A DNA stretch of 36,390 nt from an uncultured Clostridia bacterium (GTDB lineage Bacteria > Bacillota > Clostridia > Christensenellales > UBA1242), in the NCBI GenBank assembly GCA_905235475.1, contig CAJOLU010000001.1, positions 102,917 to 139,306 on the forward strand, written 5' to 3'. The notes under the pieces were generated by a model. The model was not told the DNA's origin. It worked only from the letters and a program-made list of their open reading frames with translations, and did not search any database. Positions 23,453-32,156 of the stretch are shown piece after piece. Position numbers and translations under genes: made by a program. Numbering within the stretch: position 1 is the stretch's first letter; every line of letters starts with the position of its first letter.

Positions 23453-24435
23453 AAGAAAGACTCTACACAGCAGCAAAGCCAACAGGCAGATTAACTCTTG
23501 GGAACTATGTTGGAGCTGTTGACAATTGGCTTAAAATGCAAGAAGAATATGATTCAATTTTTTGTGTTGCAGACCTACATTCATTAACGGTTAACATTGA
23601 CCCAAAAGAATTAAGAGATAACAGTTATGCTGTTATGGCAAACTATCTTGCTTGTGGTTTAGACCCTAATAAATGCACATTATATTATCAATCGCAAGTT
23701 CCAGCACACACAGCATTATGTTGGCTTTTGGATTGTGTGACCAGCATGGGTGAGGCAAGCAGAATGACTGCTTATAAAGAAAAAGCACAAAGTAACAAAA
23801 ATGTTTCAGTTGGACTATTTAATTATCCAATGCTTATGGCGGCAGACATACTTTTGTATGATGCAAAATATGTTCCAATTGGAGAAGATCAAAGGCAGCA
23901 CCTAGAACTTGCAAGAAACTTGGCAATAAGGTTTAATAACAAATATGGTGAAACTTTTGTTGTGCCACAAGGAGTATATCAAAAAGTTGGGGCAAAAATT
24001 TATAACTTGCAAAATCCAACCAAAAAGATGAGCAAGAGCGATTTTGATAACTCTGGAAACATTTTGCTGGAAGACCCAATTGATGTGATAAAACAAAAAA
24101 TCAAAAGAGCAGTGACCGACAGTGATTCAAAAATTATTTACGACCCAGAAAACAAACCTGGTGTTAGCAATCTTTTGTCTATTTATTCTGTTTTAGCAAA
24201 AAAGAGTATGAAAGAGTGTGAAGCATTTTTTGATGGCAAAAACTATGGAGCACTTAAAAATGAAGTTAGCGATATTGTTATTGCAACCATTGAACCAATA
24301 CAACAAAAATTTATGTATTATATGAACAACAAAGATGAAATTGAAAAAATTGCAACACAAGGTGCAGAAAGAATTGAAGCCGAAGCAGATAAAAAAGTGA
24401 AACTGGTTAAAGAAAGAATGGGATTAATATTTTAG
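23449..24435 (+). CDS. trpS: Tryptophanyl-tRNA synthetase (328 aa)
   Basis: Class I synthetase charging tRNA-Trp. It shows PTGRLTLGNYVGA (HIGH-equivalent), ADLHSLTV, NYPMLMAADILLY, the GEDQRQHLELAR tRNA/Trp-binding region and KMSKS in PTKKMSKSDFDN. Length is typical for bacterial TrpRS. It overlaps the upstream stop codon by ATGA, with GGAGA 10 nt before the start. Co-transcription with a membrane flippase-like gene is unusual; no T-box is visible in the upstream leader. Confidence 0.97.
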   Translation: MKERLYTAAKPTGRLTLGNYVGAVDNWLKMQEEYDSIFCVADLHSLTVNIDPKELRDNSYAVMANYLACGLDPNKCTLYYQSQVPAHTALCWLLDCVTSMGEASRMTAYKEKAQSNKNVSVGLFNYPMLMAADILLYDAKYVPIGEDQRQHLELARNLAIRFNNKYGETFVVPQGVYQKVGAKIYNLQNPTKKMSKSDFDNSGNILLEDPIDVIKQKIKRAVTDSDSKIIYDPENKPGVSNLLSIYSVLAKKSMKECEAFFDGKNYGALKNEVSDIVIATIEPIQQKFMYYMNNKDEIEKIATQGAERIEAEADKKVKLVKERMGLIF

Positions 24436-24492
24436 TGGTTTCTCTTTTTTCCTTAAATAAACATAAGGATAAAACAATATATTATTTTTCTT

Positions 24493-24527
24493 AAAAAAGT
24501 GTATCAAAATGAATGATACACTTTTTT
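24493..24527. terminator. Bidirectional terminator between trpS and the small membrane gene
   Basis: 14-bp perfect hairpin AAAAAAGTGTATCA / TGATACACTTTTTT with a 7-nt loop. T-runs occur on both strands. Confidence 0.9.
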
Positions 24528-24604
24528 TAAAAATGCAAATGATTTGGTTAGCAAATTTGAAAAGTAATGTATGTTTGATGGATATTTTTTATCTTTATGT
24601 TATT

Positions 24605-24826
24605 CTAAATTAAAAAGTCGTTAAAAAAGAAGTTGTCATTATTTAGTGATGATGACTGAAAATTGTTCCAACATCTTCTTCTGTTAGAGGTTGTTGCATA
24701 AGAAAGTGCTATAAGGGCAATTAACAAAACGAGCAAAATTGTTGTGTTGTTGGCAAGGCTTATGCTGTTGCCAGTGGCATATAAACCAATTAAAAGAACC
24801 AAAACAACAGATGATGAAATAGACAT
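24605..24826 (-). CDS. Small membrane protein, unrecognised (73 aa)
   Basis: Two hydrophobic segments (SSSVVLVLLIGLYATGNS and TTILLVLLIALIALSYA) precede a polar tail rich in Asn, Arg and Phe (RRRCWNNFQ, NNDNFFFND). AAGGAG lies 9 nt before the ATG and a strong terminator follows, which supports a real gene. The family is not recognised. It could be a small sporulation or stress membrane protein, but nothing in the sequence fixes that. Monocistronic, convergent with trpS and divergent from murB. Confidence 0.65.
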   Translation of the reverse strand: MSISSSVVLVLLIGLYATGNSISLANNTTILLVLLIALIALSYATTSNRRRCWNNFQSSSLNNDNFFFNDFLI

Positions 24827-24876
24827 AAATTTTTTCTCCTTATAAATTTGTTTAAAATTAGATATGATTTAACTTG

Positions 24877-24904
24877 AAAAAGTGTGCAAATAAACGCACT
24901 TTTT
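24877..24904. terminator. T-tailed hairpin upstream of murB
   Basis: 10-bp hairpin AAAAAGTGTG / CGCACTTTTT (one G-U, 8-nt loop) followed by T-rich sequence on both strands. It lies between two divergent genes with no obvious transcript to end, so it may act as a leader attenuator or an insulator. Confidence 0.5.
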
Positions 24905-24950
24905 TCTTTTTAAATAACCATTTGCATATATTACCTAAAAAGGAGAATTT

Positions 24951-25847
24951 ATGGAAGATTTTAAGACAATTTTTATAAAGAAATATAAAGAAATAACGCA
25001 AGAGAATAAGAGGTTTAAAGATATAACAACAATAAAAATTGGTGGAAAAATTAAGTTTTTGGTTTATCCACGAACAATAAAAGAACTAATTAAAATAATA
25101 AAACTATGCCAAAAATATGGTGAAAAATATGTTATTATTGGCAATGGCTCAAATGTGCTGGCAAGTGATGATTTTTTTGATGGGGTTGTGATTAACTCAA
25201 AACAACTAAAAAAATTAAAAATCACAAAAAACAATCTATATGCTGAATGTGGTGCAATGCTAACATCGTGTGTTTTGTATGCAAAAGATAGTGGGCTTTC
25301 TAGTCTTGAATGGGCTATTGGAATTCCTGGAACGGTTGGTGGGGCATGTGTTATGAACGCTGGAGCTTTTGGGTGCGAATTATTTGACTATATAAGTTAT
25401 GTTTTGGTATTTGATGGAAAAAGGATTAAAAAATTATATAAAAAAGACATAAAGTATTCTTATAGAACAACAGATTTTCAAAAAAATGGCAATGTTGTTT
25501 TGCTAGTAAAATTTTCGCTTTTGCAAAAATCTAATATTGAAATTGCAAAAAATATTGATTATTTTATGCAAAAACGAGCAAATTTGCAAAAAATATCTTA
25601 TCCAAATGCTGGAAGTGTGTTTAAAAAGCCATCAAAAGAAGTGTCTGCCTCGCAACTTATTGATATGGCTGGATTAAAAGGAAAAAGTTTTGGAGGTGCT
25701 GAAGTTTCGGTTTTTCACGCTGGTTTTATTGTGAATTATAATAACGCAAGTTGTAAAGATGTGTTAAAACTGATTGATTTTATTTCAGAGAAAGTATATA
25801 ATATATTTAATATAAAATTAGAACTAGAGATAGTTTATATAGGCTAA
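24951..25847 (+). CDS. murB: UDP-N-acetylenolpyruvoylglucosamine reductase (298 aa)
   Basis: MurB reduces enolpyruvyl-UDP-GlcNAc to UDP-MurNAc in peptidoglycan precursor synthesis. FAD-binding segments are NTTIKIGGK-like TTIKIGG, GNGSNVLASDD and GIPGTVGGACVMNAGAFG. The catalytic Ser lies in NAGSVFKKP, and the terminal LELEIVYIG carries the acid Glu. AAAGGAG precedes the ATG. First gene of the murB-PHP-whiA-dnaE-pfkA run, a conserved Clostridia order, though the usual rapZ and yvcK are absent between MurB and WhiA here. Confidence 0.96.
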   Translation: MEDFKTIFIKKYKEITQENKRFKDITTIKIGGKIKFLVYPRTIKELIKIIKLCQKYGEKYVIIGNGSNVLASDDFFDGVVINSKQLKKLKITKNNLYAECGAMLTSCVLYAKDSGLSSLEWAIGIPGTVGGACVMNAGAFGCELFDYISYVLVFDGKRIKKLYKKDIKYSYRTTDFQKNGNVVLLVKFSLLQKSNIEIAKNIDYFMQKRANLQKISYPNAGSVFKKPSKEVSASQLIDMAGLKGKSFGGAEVSVFHAGFIVNYNNASCKDVLKLIDFISEKVYNIFNIKLELEIVYIG

Positions 25848-25862
25848 CGAAAGGAGGAAGAA

Positions 25863-26585
25863 GTGGAACATAAGTTAACAGCCGATTATCACATGCACAC
25901 ATATAGAAGTGATGGAAGACAAACAGTTGAAGAAAACATTAAAGAAGCCATTGATAAGGGGTTGAAAACTTTGGCAATCACAGATCATGGACCTTTTCAT
26001 AACAAGGGTGCGAGATGCACTTTTGATTATCAACTAGTCAACAAATATGAACTAAAAAGATTGCAAAAGAAATATCCGCAAATAAAACTCATGGCTGGGA
26101 TTGAAACGAACCTTGTTTCACTTCGTGGAGATATTGACATCACACCCGAGCAAGAGGAGGCTTTTGACATTATTGTTATGGGGCAACACAGAACGCCACA
26201 TGGCATAAAATTTTGGGATAATATTTCTTGGAGGCTTAGAAACTTTTTTCCAAGTTCAAAAAGAAGAAGAGAAAAAGTTACAAATGCCTACTTGCTTGCA
26301 ATGAAAAATCATAAAATCAACATTTTGGCACACCTTAATCGCTACATTAAAGTTAACATAAAACCAATAGCGGAACTTGCGGCAGAAAAGGGAATATTAA
26401 TTGAACTAAATGGCAAAGGGGTTGATTTTACTGATGAAGAAATTAAAATCATTTTGGATTCAGGGGCAAATTTTGTTATAGATAGTGATGCTCACAGAAA
26501 AGAGCATGTTGGGAACCCTCAAAAAGTTTGGGAGTTTTTGGAAAAACACAATATTCCAAAAGAAAGAATTGTAAACATAGAGTAA
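25863..26585 (+). CDS. PHP-domain phosphoesterase, YcdX-like (240 aa)
   Basis: Stand-alone polymerase-and-histidinol-phosphatase domain with the metal motifs in order: DYHMHTYRSDG, ITDHG, GIETN, GQHRTPH, AHLNRY, ELN and IDSDAHR. This resembles trinuclear-metal YcdX-type hydrolases, usually called putative phosphatases; the substrate is unknown. GTG start with AAAGGAGG 8 nt upstream. It sits 15 nt after murB and 10 nt before whiA, as PHP genes commonly do in Clostridia. Confidence 0.88.
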   Translation: MEHKLTADYHMHTYRSDGRQTVEENIKEAIDKGLKTLAITDHGPFHNKGARCTFDYQLVNKYELKRLQKKYPQIKLMAGIETNLVSLRGDIDITPEQEEAFDIIVMGQHRTPHGIKFWDNISWRLRNFFPSSKRRREKVTNAYLLAMKNHKINILAHLNRYIKVNIKPIAELAAEKGILIELNGKGVDFTDEEIKIILDSGANFVIDSDAHRKEHVGNPQKVWEFLEKHNIPKERIVNIE

Positions 26586-26595
26586 AGGAGAAAAA

Positions 26596-27597
26596 ATGTC
26601 TTTTTCATCAGATGCTAAAAATGAAGTTGTTAAATCAGAATTACCACAAGATGTGTGTTGTGCAAAAGCAGAACTTTCTGCTCTTTTTCGCACGTGTGGT
26701 TGTTTGAGTTTGGAAAATGGCAAATATTCTATTGAACTCATAACTGAAATTGCTGATTTATATAAAAGAGTTTTTGCTCTAACGAAAATGATTTATAGTG
26801 AATTTGATGGTTTGGGGCTCATCAAAGAAGAAAGGTCAAATAACGCAATTAGATATCACATAACATTCGACCCAGACTACACGCAAAAACTATTAGTGGA
26901 TTGTTATGTTATGCGAGAGAATGGAGAGTTCTTTTCTGGAATTGCACGAGGAGCAGTTGAGAAAGATTGTTGCAAAAATAGTTTTGTTAAGGGTGTTTTT
27001 CTTGGATGTGCAAGCGCTAACATTGTGATAAAAGATATGAATGACCTTAAAAAACACACTGGTGGCTATCACTTGGAGTTTGTTTTTTCTTCAATGACTT
27101 TAGCTGGGGATTTTGCGCATATTTTGTCTGAATATCAAATTCACGCAAAAGTTATGCAAAGGAAAAAACTGTTTGTAACATACATCAAAGAGGCAGAACT
27201 TGTTAGTGATGTTTTGGCACTTGTTGGAGCAAATAATGCTGTTTTAATACTTCAAAATGAGTTTGCAGTGCGTGAAGTTAGAAACAAATTAAATAGGCAA
27301 CTTAACTGTATGAACTCAAATCTAGAAAAAATGGTGGAGGCTTCACTTAAACAAATTGAGGCAATTGAATATATTAGAGATACAATTGGGCTTGAAAGTT
27401 TGCCACCATCACTATATGAACTTTGTTTATTGAGGCTAGCCAACCCAGAAGAAAACTATGAAAATCTTTCAAAACTGATGACGGAGCCACTAACAAAGAG
27501 TGGAGTTAATCATAGGCTCAGAAAAATATTAAAGATTGCAGAAAAGTTACAAAAAGAACAAGAGATGGAAAAGCAAGAGGAGAAAACAGATGAGTAA
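26596..27597 (+). CDS. whiA: WhiA, LAGLIDADG-HTH regulator (333 aa)
   Basis: Conserved Gram-positive DNA-binding protein that links sporulation in actinomycetes, and division or chromosome segregation in Bacilli, to gene regulation. The start SFSSDAKNEVVKSELP..CCAKAELSAL, the central FVKGVFLGCASANIVIKDMNDLKKHTGGYHLEFVF with catalytically inactive homing-endonuclease fold, and the C-terminal HTH (LSKLMTEPLTKSGVNHRLRKILKIAEKL) are typical. AAAGGAG precedes the ATG. The last 8 bp overlap the dnaE start. Confidence 0.95.
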   Translation: MSFSSDAKNEVVKSELPQDVCCAKAELSALFRTCGCLSLENGKYSIELITEIADLYKRVFALTKMIYSEFDGLGLIKEERSNNAIRYHITFDPDYTQKLLVDCYVMRENGEFFSGIARGAVEKDCCKNSFVKGVFLGCASANIVIKDMNDLKKHTGGYHLEFVFSSMTLAGDFAHILSEYQIHAKVMQRKKLFVTYIKEAELVSDVLALVGANNAVLILQNEFAVREVRNKLNRQLNCMNSNLEKMVEASLKQIEAIEYIRDTIGLESLPPSLYELCLLRLANPEENYENLSKLMTEPLTKSGVNHRLRKILKIAEKLQKEQEMEKQEEKTDE

Positions 27598-30500
27598 TTT
27601 TGTTCATTTACATTTACACACAGAATATAGCCTTTTAGATGGGGCATCAAGAATTGAAAAACTTGTGAAAGTTTTGAAAGAGAGAAATGCTCCTGCTTGT
27701 GCAATAACAGACCATGGAAATATGTATGGAACAGTTAAGTTTTATGAGGCGTGCAAAAAGAATGGTATAAAACCACTTATTGGAACAGAGTTCTATATCA
27801 CAAATAATCACAAGGACAAAACGGGTAAGTTCGACTATGCTCACATCACAATCATTGCAAAGAATGAACAAGGTTATAAAAATTTATGTAAACTTAATTC
27901 TATTGCGTGGATTGATGGATATTATTATAAACCAAGGATTGATTACGACCTATTGTCACAATATTCCGAGGGGCTTATTTGCTTGAGTGGTTGCCTTCGT
28001 GGAGATGTTCAACAACTTCTATTAAAAGGCTTCAAGGAAGAGGCTGAAGAGTTTGCACTAAAACTTAAAAATATGTTTGCACCAGGCGATTTTTATATTG
28101 AAGTTATGGACCACGGGCTTGTTGAACAAAAGCAAATTTTGCCGCTTCAATATGAACTTGCTGAAAAGATTGGTGTTAAAGTTGTTGCAACAAATGATGT
28201 GCACTACATAAACAAAGATGATGCCGAACTTCAAGACATTATGATGTGTGTTGCAATGCAAAAAACTTTTGATGACCCCGACCGTATGAGAATGCAATGT
28301 GATGAGTTCTATTTAAAAACAGAAGAAGAAATGCGAGAAGTGTTTGCTTCTCACCCAGAAGCAATAGACAACACATATGAAATTGCTGAAAAATGTGACT
28401 TTGATTTTGACTTCAAAAGTTATTGGTATCCAAAATTTACCGCACCCGATGGAATGACAAACGAAGAATATTTAAGAAAAATAACCTTGGAAGGGCTGAA
28501 GAAGAAATATAAAGAACTCACTCCACAAGTTCTAGACCGAATGGAATATGAGATGGGAATCCTTGAAAAGAGTGGTTTTATTGACTATTATTTGGTTGTT
28601 TGGGACTTTATTAACTATGCTAGAAAAACTGGTGTTCCTGTTGGGCCTGGAAGAGGTAGTGGTGCAGCAAGTATTATTGCTTATGCGATTGGAATAACTC
28701 TCGTTGACCCACTTAAATATGATTTGTGGTTTGAAAGATTTTTAAACCCAGAAAGAGTTAGCCCGCCTGATTTTGATATTGACTTCTGCCCGCAGAGAAG
28801 AGGGGAAGTTATTGACTATGTTGTGGAAAAATATGGTGAGCCAAATGTTTCGCAGATTATAACATTTGGAACAATGGCAGCCAAGGCTGCTATCAAAGAT
28901 GTTGCAAGAGTTTTAAAAATGCCTTTTTCTGAAGTTAACAAAATAACAAAACTATTTCCACCACTTCCTAAAATGCCAAAGCCACCAGCAATCAAAAAAT
29001 TGTTTGGTGTTGGACTTGATGAAAACGATGATAAATCTTATGTTGTTAAAGAACTTAATGATATGTATAACAGTGATGTTCTAACTCAAAAGATTATTGA
29101 TGTGGCAATAAAACTTGAGGGTATGCCAAGAAACACATCAATTCACGCAGCGGGAGTTATTATTTGTTGTGACCCAATTTCAGACCATGTTCCAATGGCA
29201 AAAAATGGTGATATGGTGACAACTCAATATGACAAAAACGAGAGTGAACACTTGGGACTTCTAAAAATGGACTTTTTGGGGCTGATTACTTTAACAGATA
29301 TAGATTTGGCTTGCCGTATGATTAAAAAGAATTATGGGATTGATTTAGACCTTTATTCAATGCCTTATGATGACCCAGAAGTATTTAAATTAATTGGTTC
29401 TGGTGATAATGATGGGGTGTTCCAACTTGAAAGTCAGGGGATTTCTGGTGTTGCAAAAGAGATGAAACCAACCAACCTAGAAGAGCTTACTGTTATTCTT
29501 GCCATGTATCGCCCAGGACCTATGGATGAAATTCCAACTTACATAAAAAATAGAAAAGATCCAGACAAAATTCACTATCCAGATGAGAGAATGAAACAAG
29601 TTTTGGGTGTTACATATGGTGTTATGGTTTATCAAGAGCAGGTTATGCAGATGTGTCAGGTTATTGCTGGATACACAATGGGACAGGCTGATGGCGTTCG
29701 AAAAATTATGGGTAAGAAACTTCACGACAAACTTCCAGCTGAGAAAGAGAAATTCTTGAATGGTTGGGTGGACCCAGAAGGCAAAAAGAGCATTGAGGGG
29801 GCATTAAAGCGTGGAATGAAGAAAGAAGATGCGGAGCACCTTTGGAGCCAAATGGAAAAGTTTGGTTCATATGCCTTTAATAAGGCTCACGCCGTTGCAT
29901 ACGCTCACGTTACATATCACACAGCATTCCTAAAAAGATATTATATTAAAGAATTTTATGCATCAATCATCAACAACAGAATAACAAAGATTGATGAAGT
30001 TAAACGCTATGTTGAATATGCAAGGCAACATAACATCAAGGTTTTGCCACCAGATATTAACAAGAGTGAAGCATTCTTTTCTGTTGAGGGAGATAACCTC
30101 CGTTTTGGTTTGGGTGGAATGAAAAATGTTGGTGTTGGTCTTGTGGAAGAAATTGTGAAAGAAAGAGAGAAGAATGGGCCATTTACCGACCTTACAAACT
30201 TTTTATATCGTATGGGCAGTCAAGCGCATAACAAAAGATTTTTGGAATCAATGATTTGGGGAGGTGCATTTGACTGCTTTGGTGTTCCTAGATCACAACT
30301 TCACGAGAGTTATGAATCTATTGTTGATATGGTTGCATCAGATAGGAAAAATCAAGCAGAAGGGCAAATGACGCTTTTTGACTCAATGATTCAAAAGGAC
30401 AACTCAATAAACAAGATTGAATATCCAAACATTCCAGAATATAACAACCAGCAAAAACTTAAATTAGAAAAAGATGTTTTGGGAGTTTATATAAGTGGTC

Positions 30501-31123
30501 ATCCACTAGAACCATTTCGAGAACAACTTGAAGGATTTAGTTTTAATAGTTCTATGCTGGTGGGAGAAGAAATTAGAAATGAGGCAGGCGAAGTTGAAGA
30601 AATATTTTATGAGAATGTTAAAGATGGGCAAAATATCACAGCGGGTGGAATTATCACAAATGTGAAGAAAATAATCACAAAAGCGGGCAAAGATATGGCA
30701 ATTATAACAATTGAAGATTTGTTTGGACCTTTTGAAGTTATGGCTTTTGCAAATGCTTATGAACAACATAAACACAAGTTTATTGAAAACAATATTGTAA
30801 ACCTAAAAGGAAGAATTAGCATTCGAGAGAATGACAAGCCAACAATTATTTTGGAAGATATTGAAGAGTGGAATGCGAATGAAGAAAACCCAAAATTTGA
30901 AACAACCAGCCAAAAACTTTTCTTAAAGTTTGATTTAACAAACACAGAATTAACAAAGAAAGTTCAACAAATACTTCGTAGATATGAGGGAAAAATTCCA
31001 GTTAAGGCAAGATGTTCAAGCACTGGAGAAGCAAAATTATTCCCTGAAAGGGTTGATGGCAGTGATGCTTTAATTAATGAACTTTTGGGGCTTATTGATG
31101 AAGATTCAATAAAACTATTATAA
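27590..31123 (+). CDS. dnaE: DNA polymerase III alpha subunit, DnaE type (1177 aa)
   Basis: Replicative polymerase of the DnaE group; in Firmicutes it usually extends primers alongside PolC. It has an N-terminal PHP domain (HLHLHTEYSLLDG, ITDHGNM), catalytic palm motifs GPGRGSGAASI and PPDFDIDFCPQRR, the QEQVMQM fingers, helix-hairpin-helix (FGLGGMKNVGVGLVEEI) and a C-terminal OB fold (ITAGGIITNVKK). There is no proofreading exonuclease insert, which separates it from PolC. The longer frame starts at 27536 inside whiA. The ATG at 27590, with GAGGAG upstream and MSNFVHLHLHT, is the correct start. Confidence 0.97.
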   Translation: MSNFVHLHLHTEYSLLDGASRIEKLVKVLKERNAPACAITDHGNMYGTVKFYEACKKNGIKPLIGTEFYITNNHKDKTGKFDYAHITIIAKNEQGYKNLCKLNSIAWIDGYYYKPRIDYDLLSQYSEGLICLSGCLRGDVQQLLLKGFKEEAEEFALKLKNMFAPGDFYIEVMDHGLVEQKQILPLQYELAEKIGVKVVATNDVHYINKDDAELQDIMMCVAMQKTFDDPDRMRMQCDEFYLKTEEEMREVFASHPEAIDNTYEIAEKCDFDFDFKSYWYPKFTAPDGMTNEEYLRKITLEGLKKKYKELTPQVLDRMEYEMGILEKSGFIDYYLVVWDFINYARKTGVPVGPGRGSGAASIIAYAIGITLVDPLKYDLWFERFLNPERVSPPDFDIDFCPQRRGEVIDYVVEKYGEPNVSQIITFGTMAAKAAIKDVARVLKMPFSEVNKITKLFPPLPKMPKPPAIKKLFGVGLDENDDKSYVVKELNDMYNSDVLTQKIIDVAIKLEGMPRNTSIHAAGVIICCDPISDHVPMAKNGDMVTTQYDKNESEHLGLLKMDFLGLITLTDIDLACRMIKKNYGIDLDLYSMPYDDPEVFKLIGSGDNDGVFQLESQGISGVAKEMKPTNLEELTVILAMYRPGPMDEIPTYIKNRKDPDKIHYPDERMKQVLGVTYGVMVYQEQVMQMCQVIAGYTMGQADGVRKIMGKKLHDKLPAEKEKFLNGWVDPEGKKSIEGALKRGMKKEDAEHLWSQMEKFGSYAFNKAHAVAYAHVTYHTAFLKRYYIKEFYASIINNRITKIDEVKRYVEYARQHNIKVLPPDINKSEAFFSVEGDNLRFGLGGMKNVGVGLVEEIVKEREKNGPFTDLTNFLYRMGSQAHNKRFLESMIWGGAFDCFGVPRSQLHESYESIVDMVASDRKNQAEGQMTLFDSMIQKDNSINKIEYPNIPEYNNQQKLKLEKDVLGVYISGHPLEPFREQLEGFSFNSSMLVGEEIRNEAGEVEEIFYENVKDGQNITAGGIITNVKKIITKAGKDMAIITIEDLFGPFEVMAFANAYEQHKHKFIENNIVNLKGRISIRENDKPTIILEDIEEWNANEENPKFETTSQKLFLKFDLTNTELTKKVQQILRRYEGKIPVKARCSSTGEAKLFPERVDGSDALINELLGLIDEDSIKLL

Positions 31124-31136
31124 AAGGAGAAAATGT

Positions 31137-32126
31137 ATGAAAAAAATAGGGATTTTAACAAGTGGTGGCGATTCTCAGGGTATGAATGCTTGTCTTAAAA
31201 CAATAATAAAAATGGCAGAAAGATATAACTATGAAGTGATTGCGTTTGTTGGTGGATATAAAGGGCTGGCAATGGATGAATGTAGAATGGTTACTTCAAA
31301 AGATGCTGATATGTATTTCAGTGTTGGTGGAAGTTTTATTCTATCTGGAAGGTATGCTCCATTTATTGAAAAAAAAGAGTGGGATAGAGCAAAAGCCACT
31401 TATAAAAAGCACAATTTAGAGGCTTTAATTGTTCTTGGCGGTGATGGTTCCATTAAGGCAGCAAGAGATTTGAGTGGAGTTGGAATGAATGTTATTGTTG
31501 TTCCATGCACAATAGATAATGATGTGTTCTGCACCTATAGGTCTATTGGATTCGACACAGCTGTTAATAATGCGGTTAATTCCATTGATAATATCAAACA
31601 AACAATGAGAACAAACGGTAGAGTTTTGATTGCTGAAACAATGGGTAGGCATTGTGGAGAAATTGCAATGCACGCTGGACTTTGCTCTGAGGCTGATATC
31701 ATAATGATTCCAGAGAAGAAACAAAGCGTTGAAAAGATTATTAGAGAGGTTGGCAAGCAACTAAAAGTTGGAAATAATTCTCCAACAGTTGTTTTGTCTG
31801 AACTTCAAATTGATATTAATGAACTTGCAAAACAAATATCAGAGACATATAACAAAGAGTGTAAAGCAATCGTTATAGGCTATGTTCAACGCGGGGGAAA
31901 TCCAACAGTTCAAGACAAACTTTTGGCTATAAGAATGGGCGTTGGTGCAATGGACTGTGTTTTGAATCAAAATTATGGGAATGTTGTTTCATTGGTTAAA
32001 GAGGAAATAAAGTTTATTCCTTTTGAAAAAGCAATTAACACAAAATATAAGTTTAATGAAGAACTTTGGCAAACCTTCTTGGAACTTAAAAGGTTTAAAA
32101 CAGAAAAGAAAGTTGCAAAAAAATAA
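31137..32126 (+). CDS. pfkA: 6-phosphofructokinase, divergent active site (329 aa)
   Basis: Glycolytic phosphorylation of fructose 6-phosphate. Family motifs line up with E. coli numbering: LTSGGDSQGMN (usual GGDAPGMN), LGGDGS with Gly104 (ATP-type), TIDND with catalytic Asp127 and Asp129, ETMGRHCGEIA and GYVQRGGNP. Position 124 is Cys, where ATP enzymes have Gly and pyrophosphate enzymes Lys. The following loop reads VFCTYRSIGFDTA instead of the usual GTD.TIGFDTA. It directly follows dnaE (13-nt gap, AAAGGAGA SD), a conserved Clostridia arrangement. No pyruvate kinase gene follows; the next gene is on the other strand. Confidence 0.93.
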   Translation: MKKIGILTSGGDSQGMNACLKTIIKMAERYNYEVIAFVGGYKGLAMDECRMVTSKDADMYFSVGGSFILSGRYAPFIEKKEWDRAKATYKKHNLEALIVLGGDGSIKAARDLSGVGMNVIVVPCTIDNDVFCTYRSIGFDTAVNNAVNSIDNIKQTMRTNGRVLIAETMGRHCGEIAMHAGLCSEADIIMIPEKKQSVEKIIREVGKQLKVGNNSPTVVLSELQIDINELAKQISETYNKECKAIVIGYVQRGGNPTVQDKLLAIRMGVGAMDCVLNQNYGNVVSLVKEEIKFIPFEKAINTKYKFNEELWQTFLELKRFKTEKKVAKK

Positions 32127-32127
32127 G

Positions 32128-32156
32128 AAAAAGAACTCTAAATTAGAGTTCTTTTT
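32128..32156. terminator. Bidirectional terminator between pfkA and the XRE gene
   Basis: 13-bp hairpin (AAAAAGAACTCTA / TAGAGTTCTTTTT, 3-nt loop). It contains the stop codon of the minus-strand gene. Confidence 0.9.
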
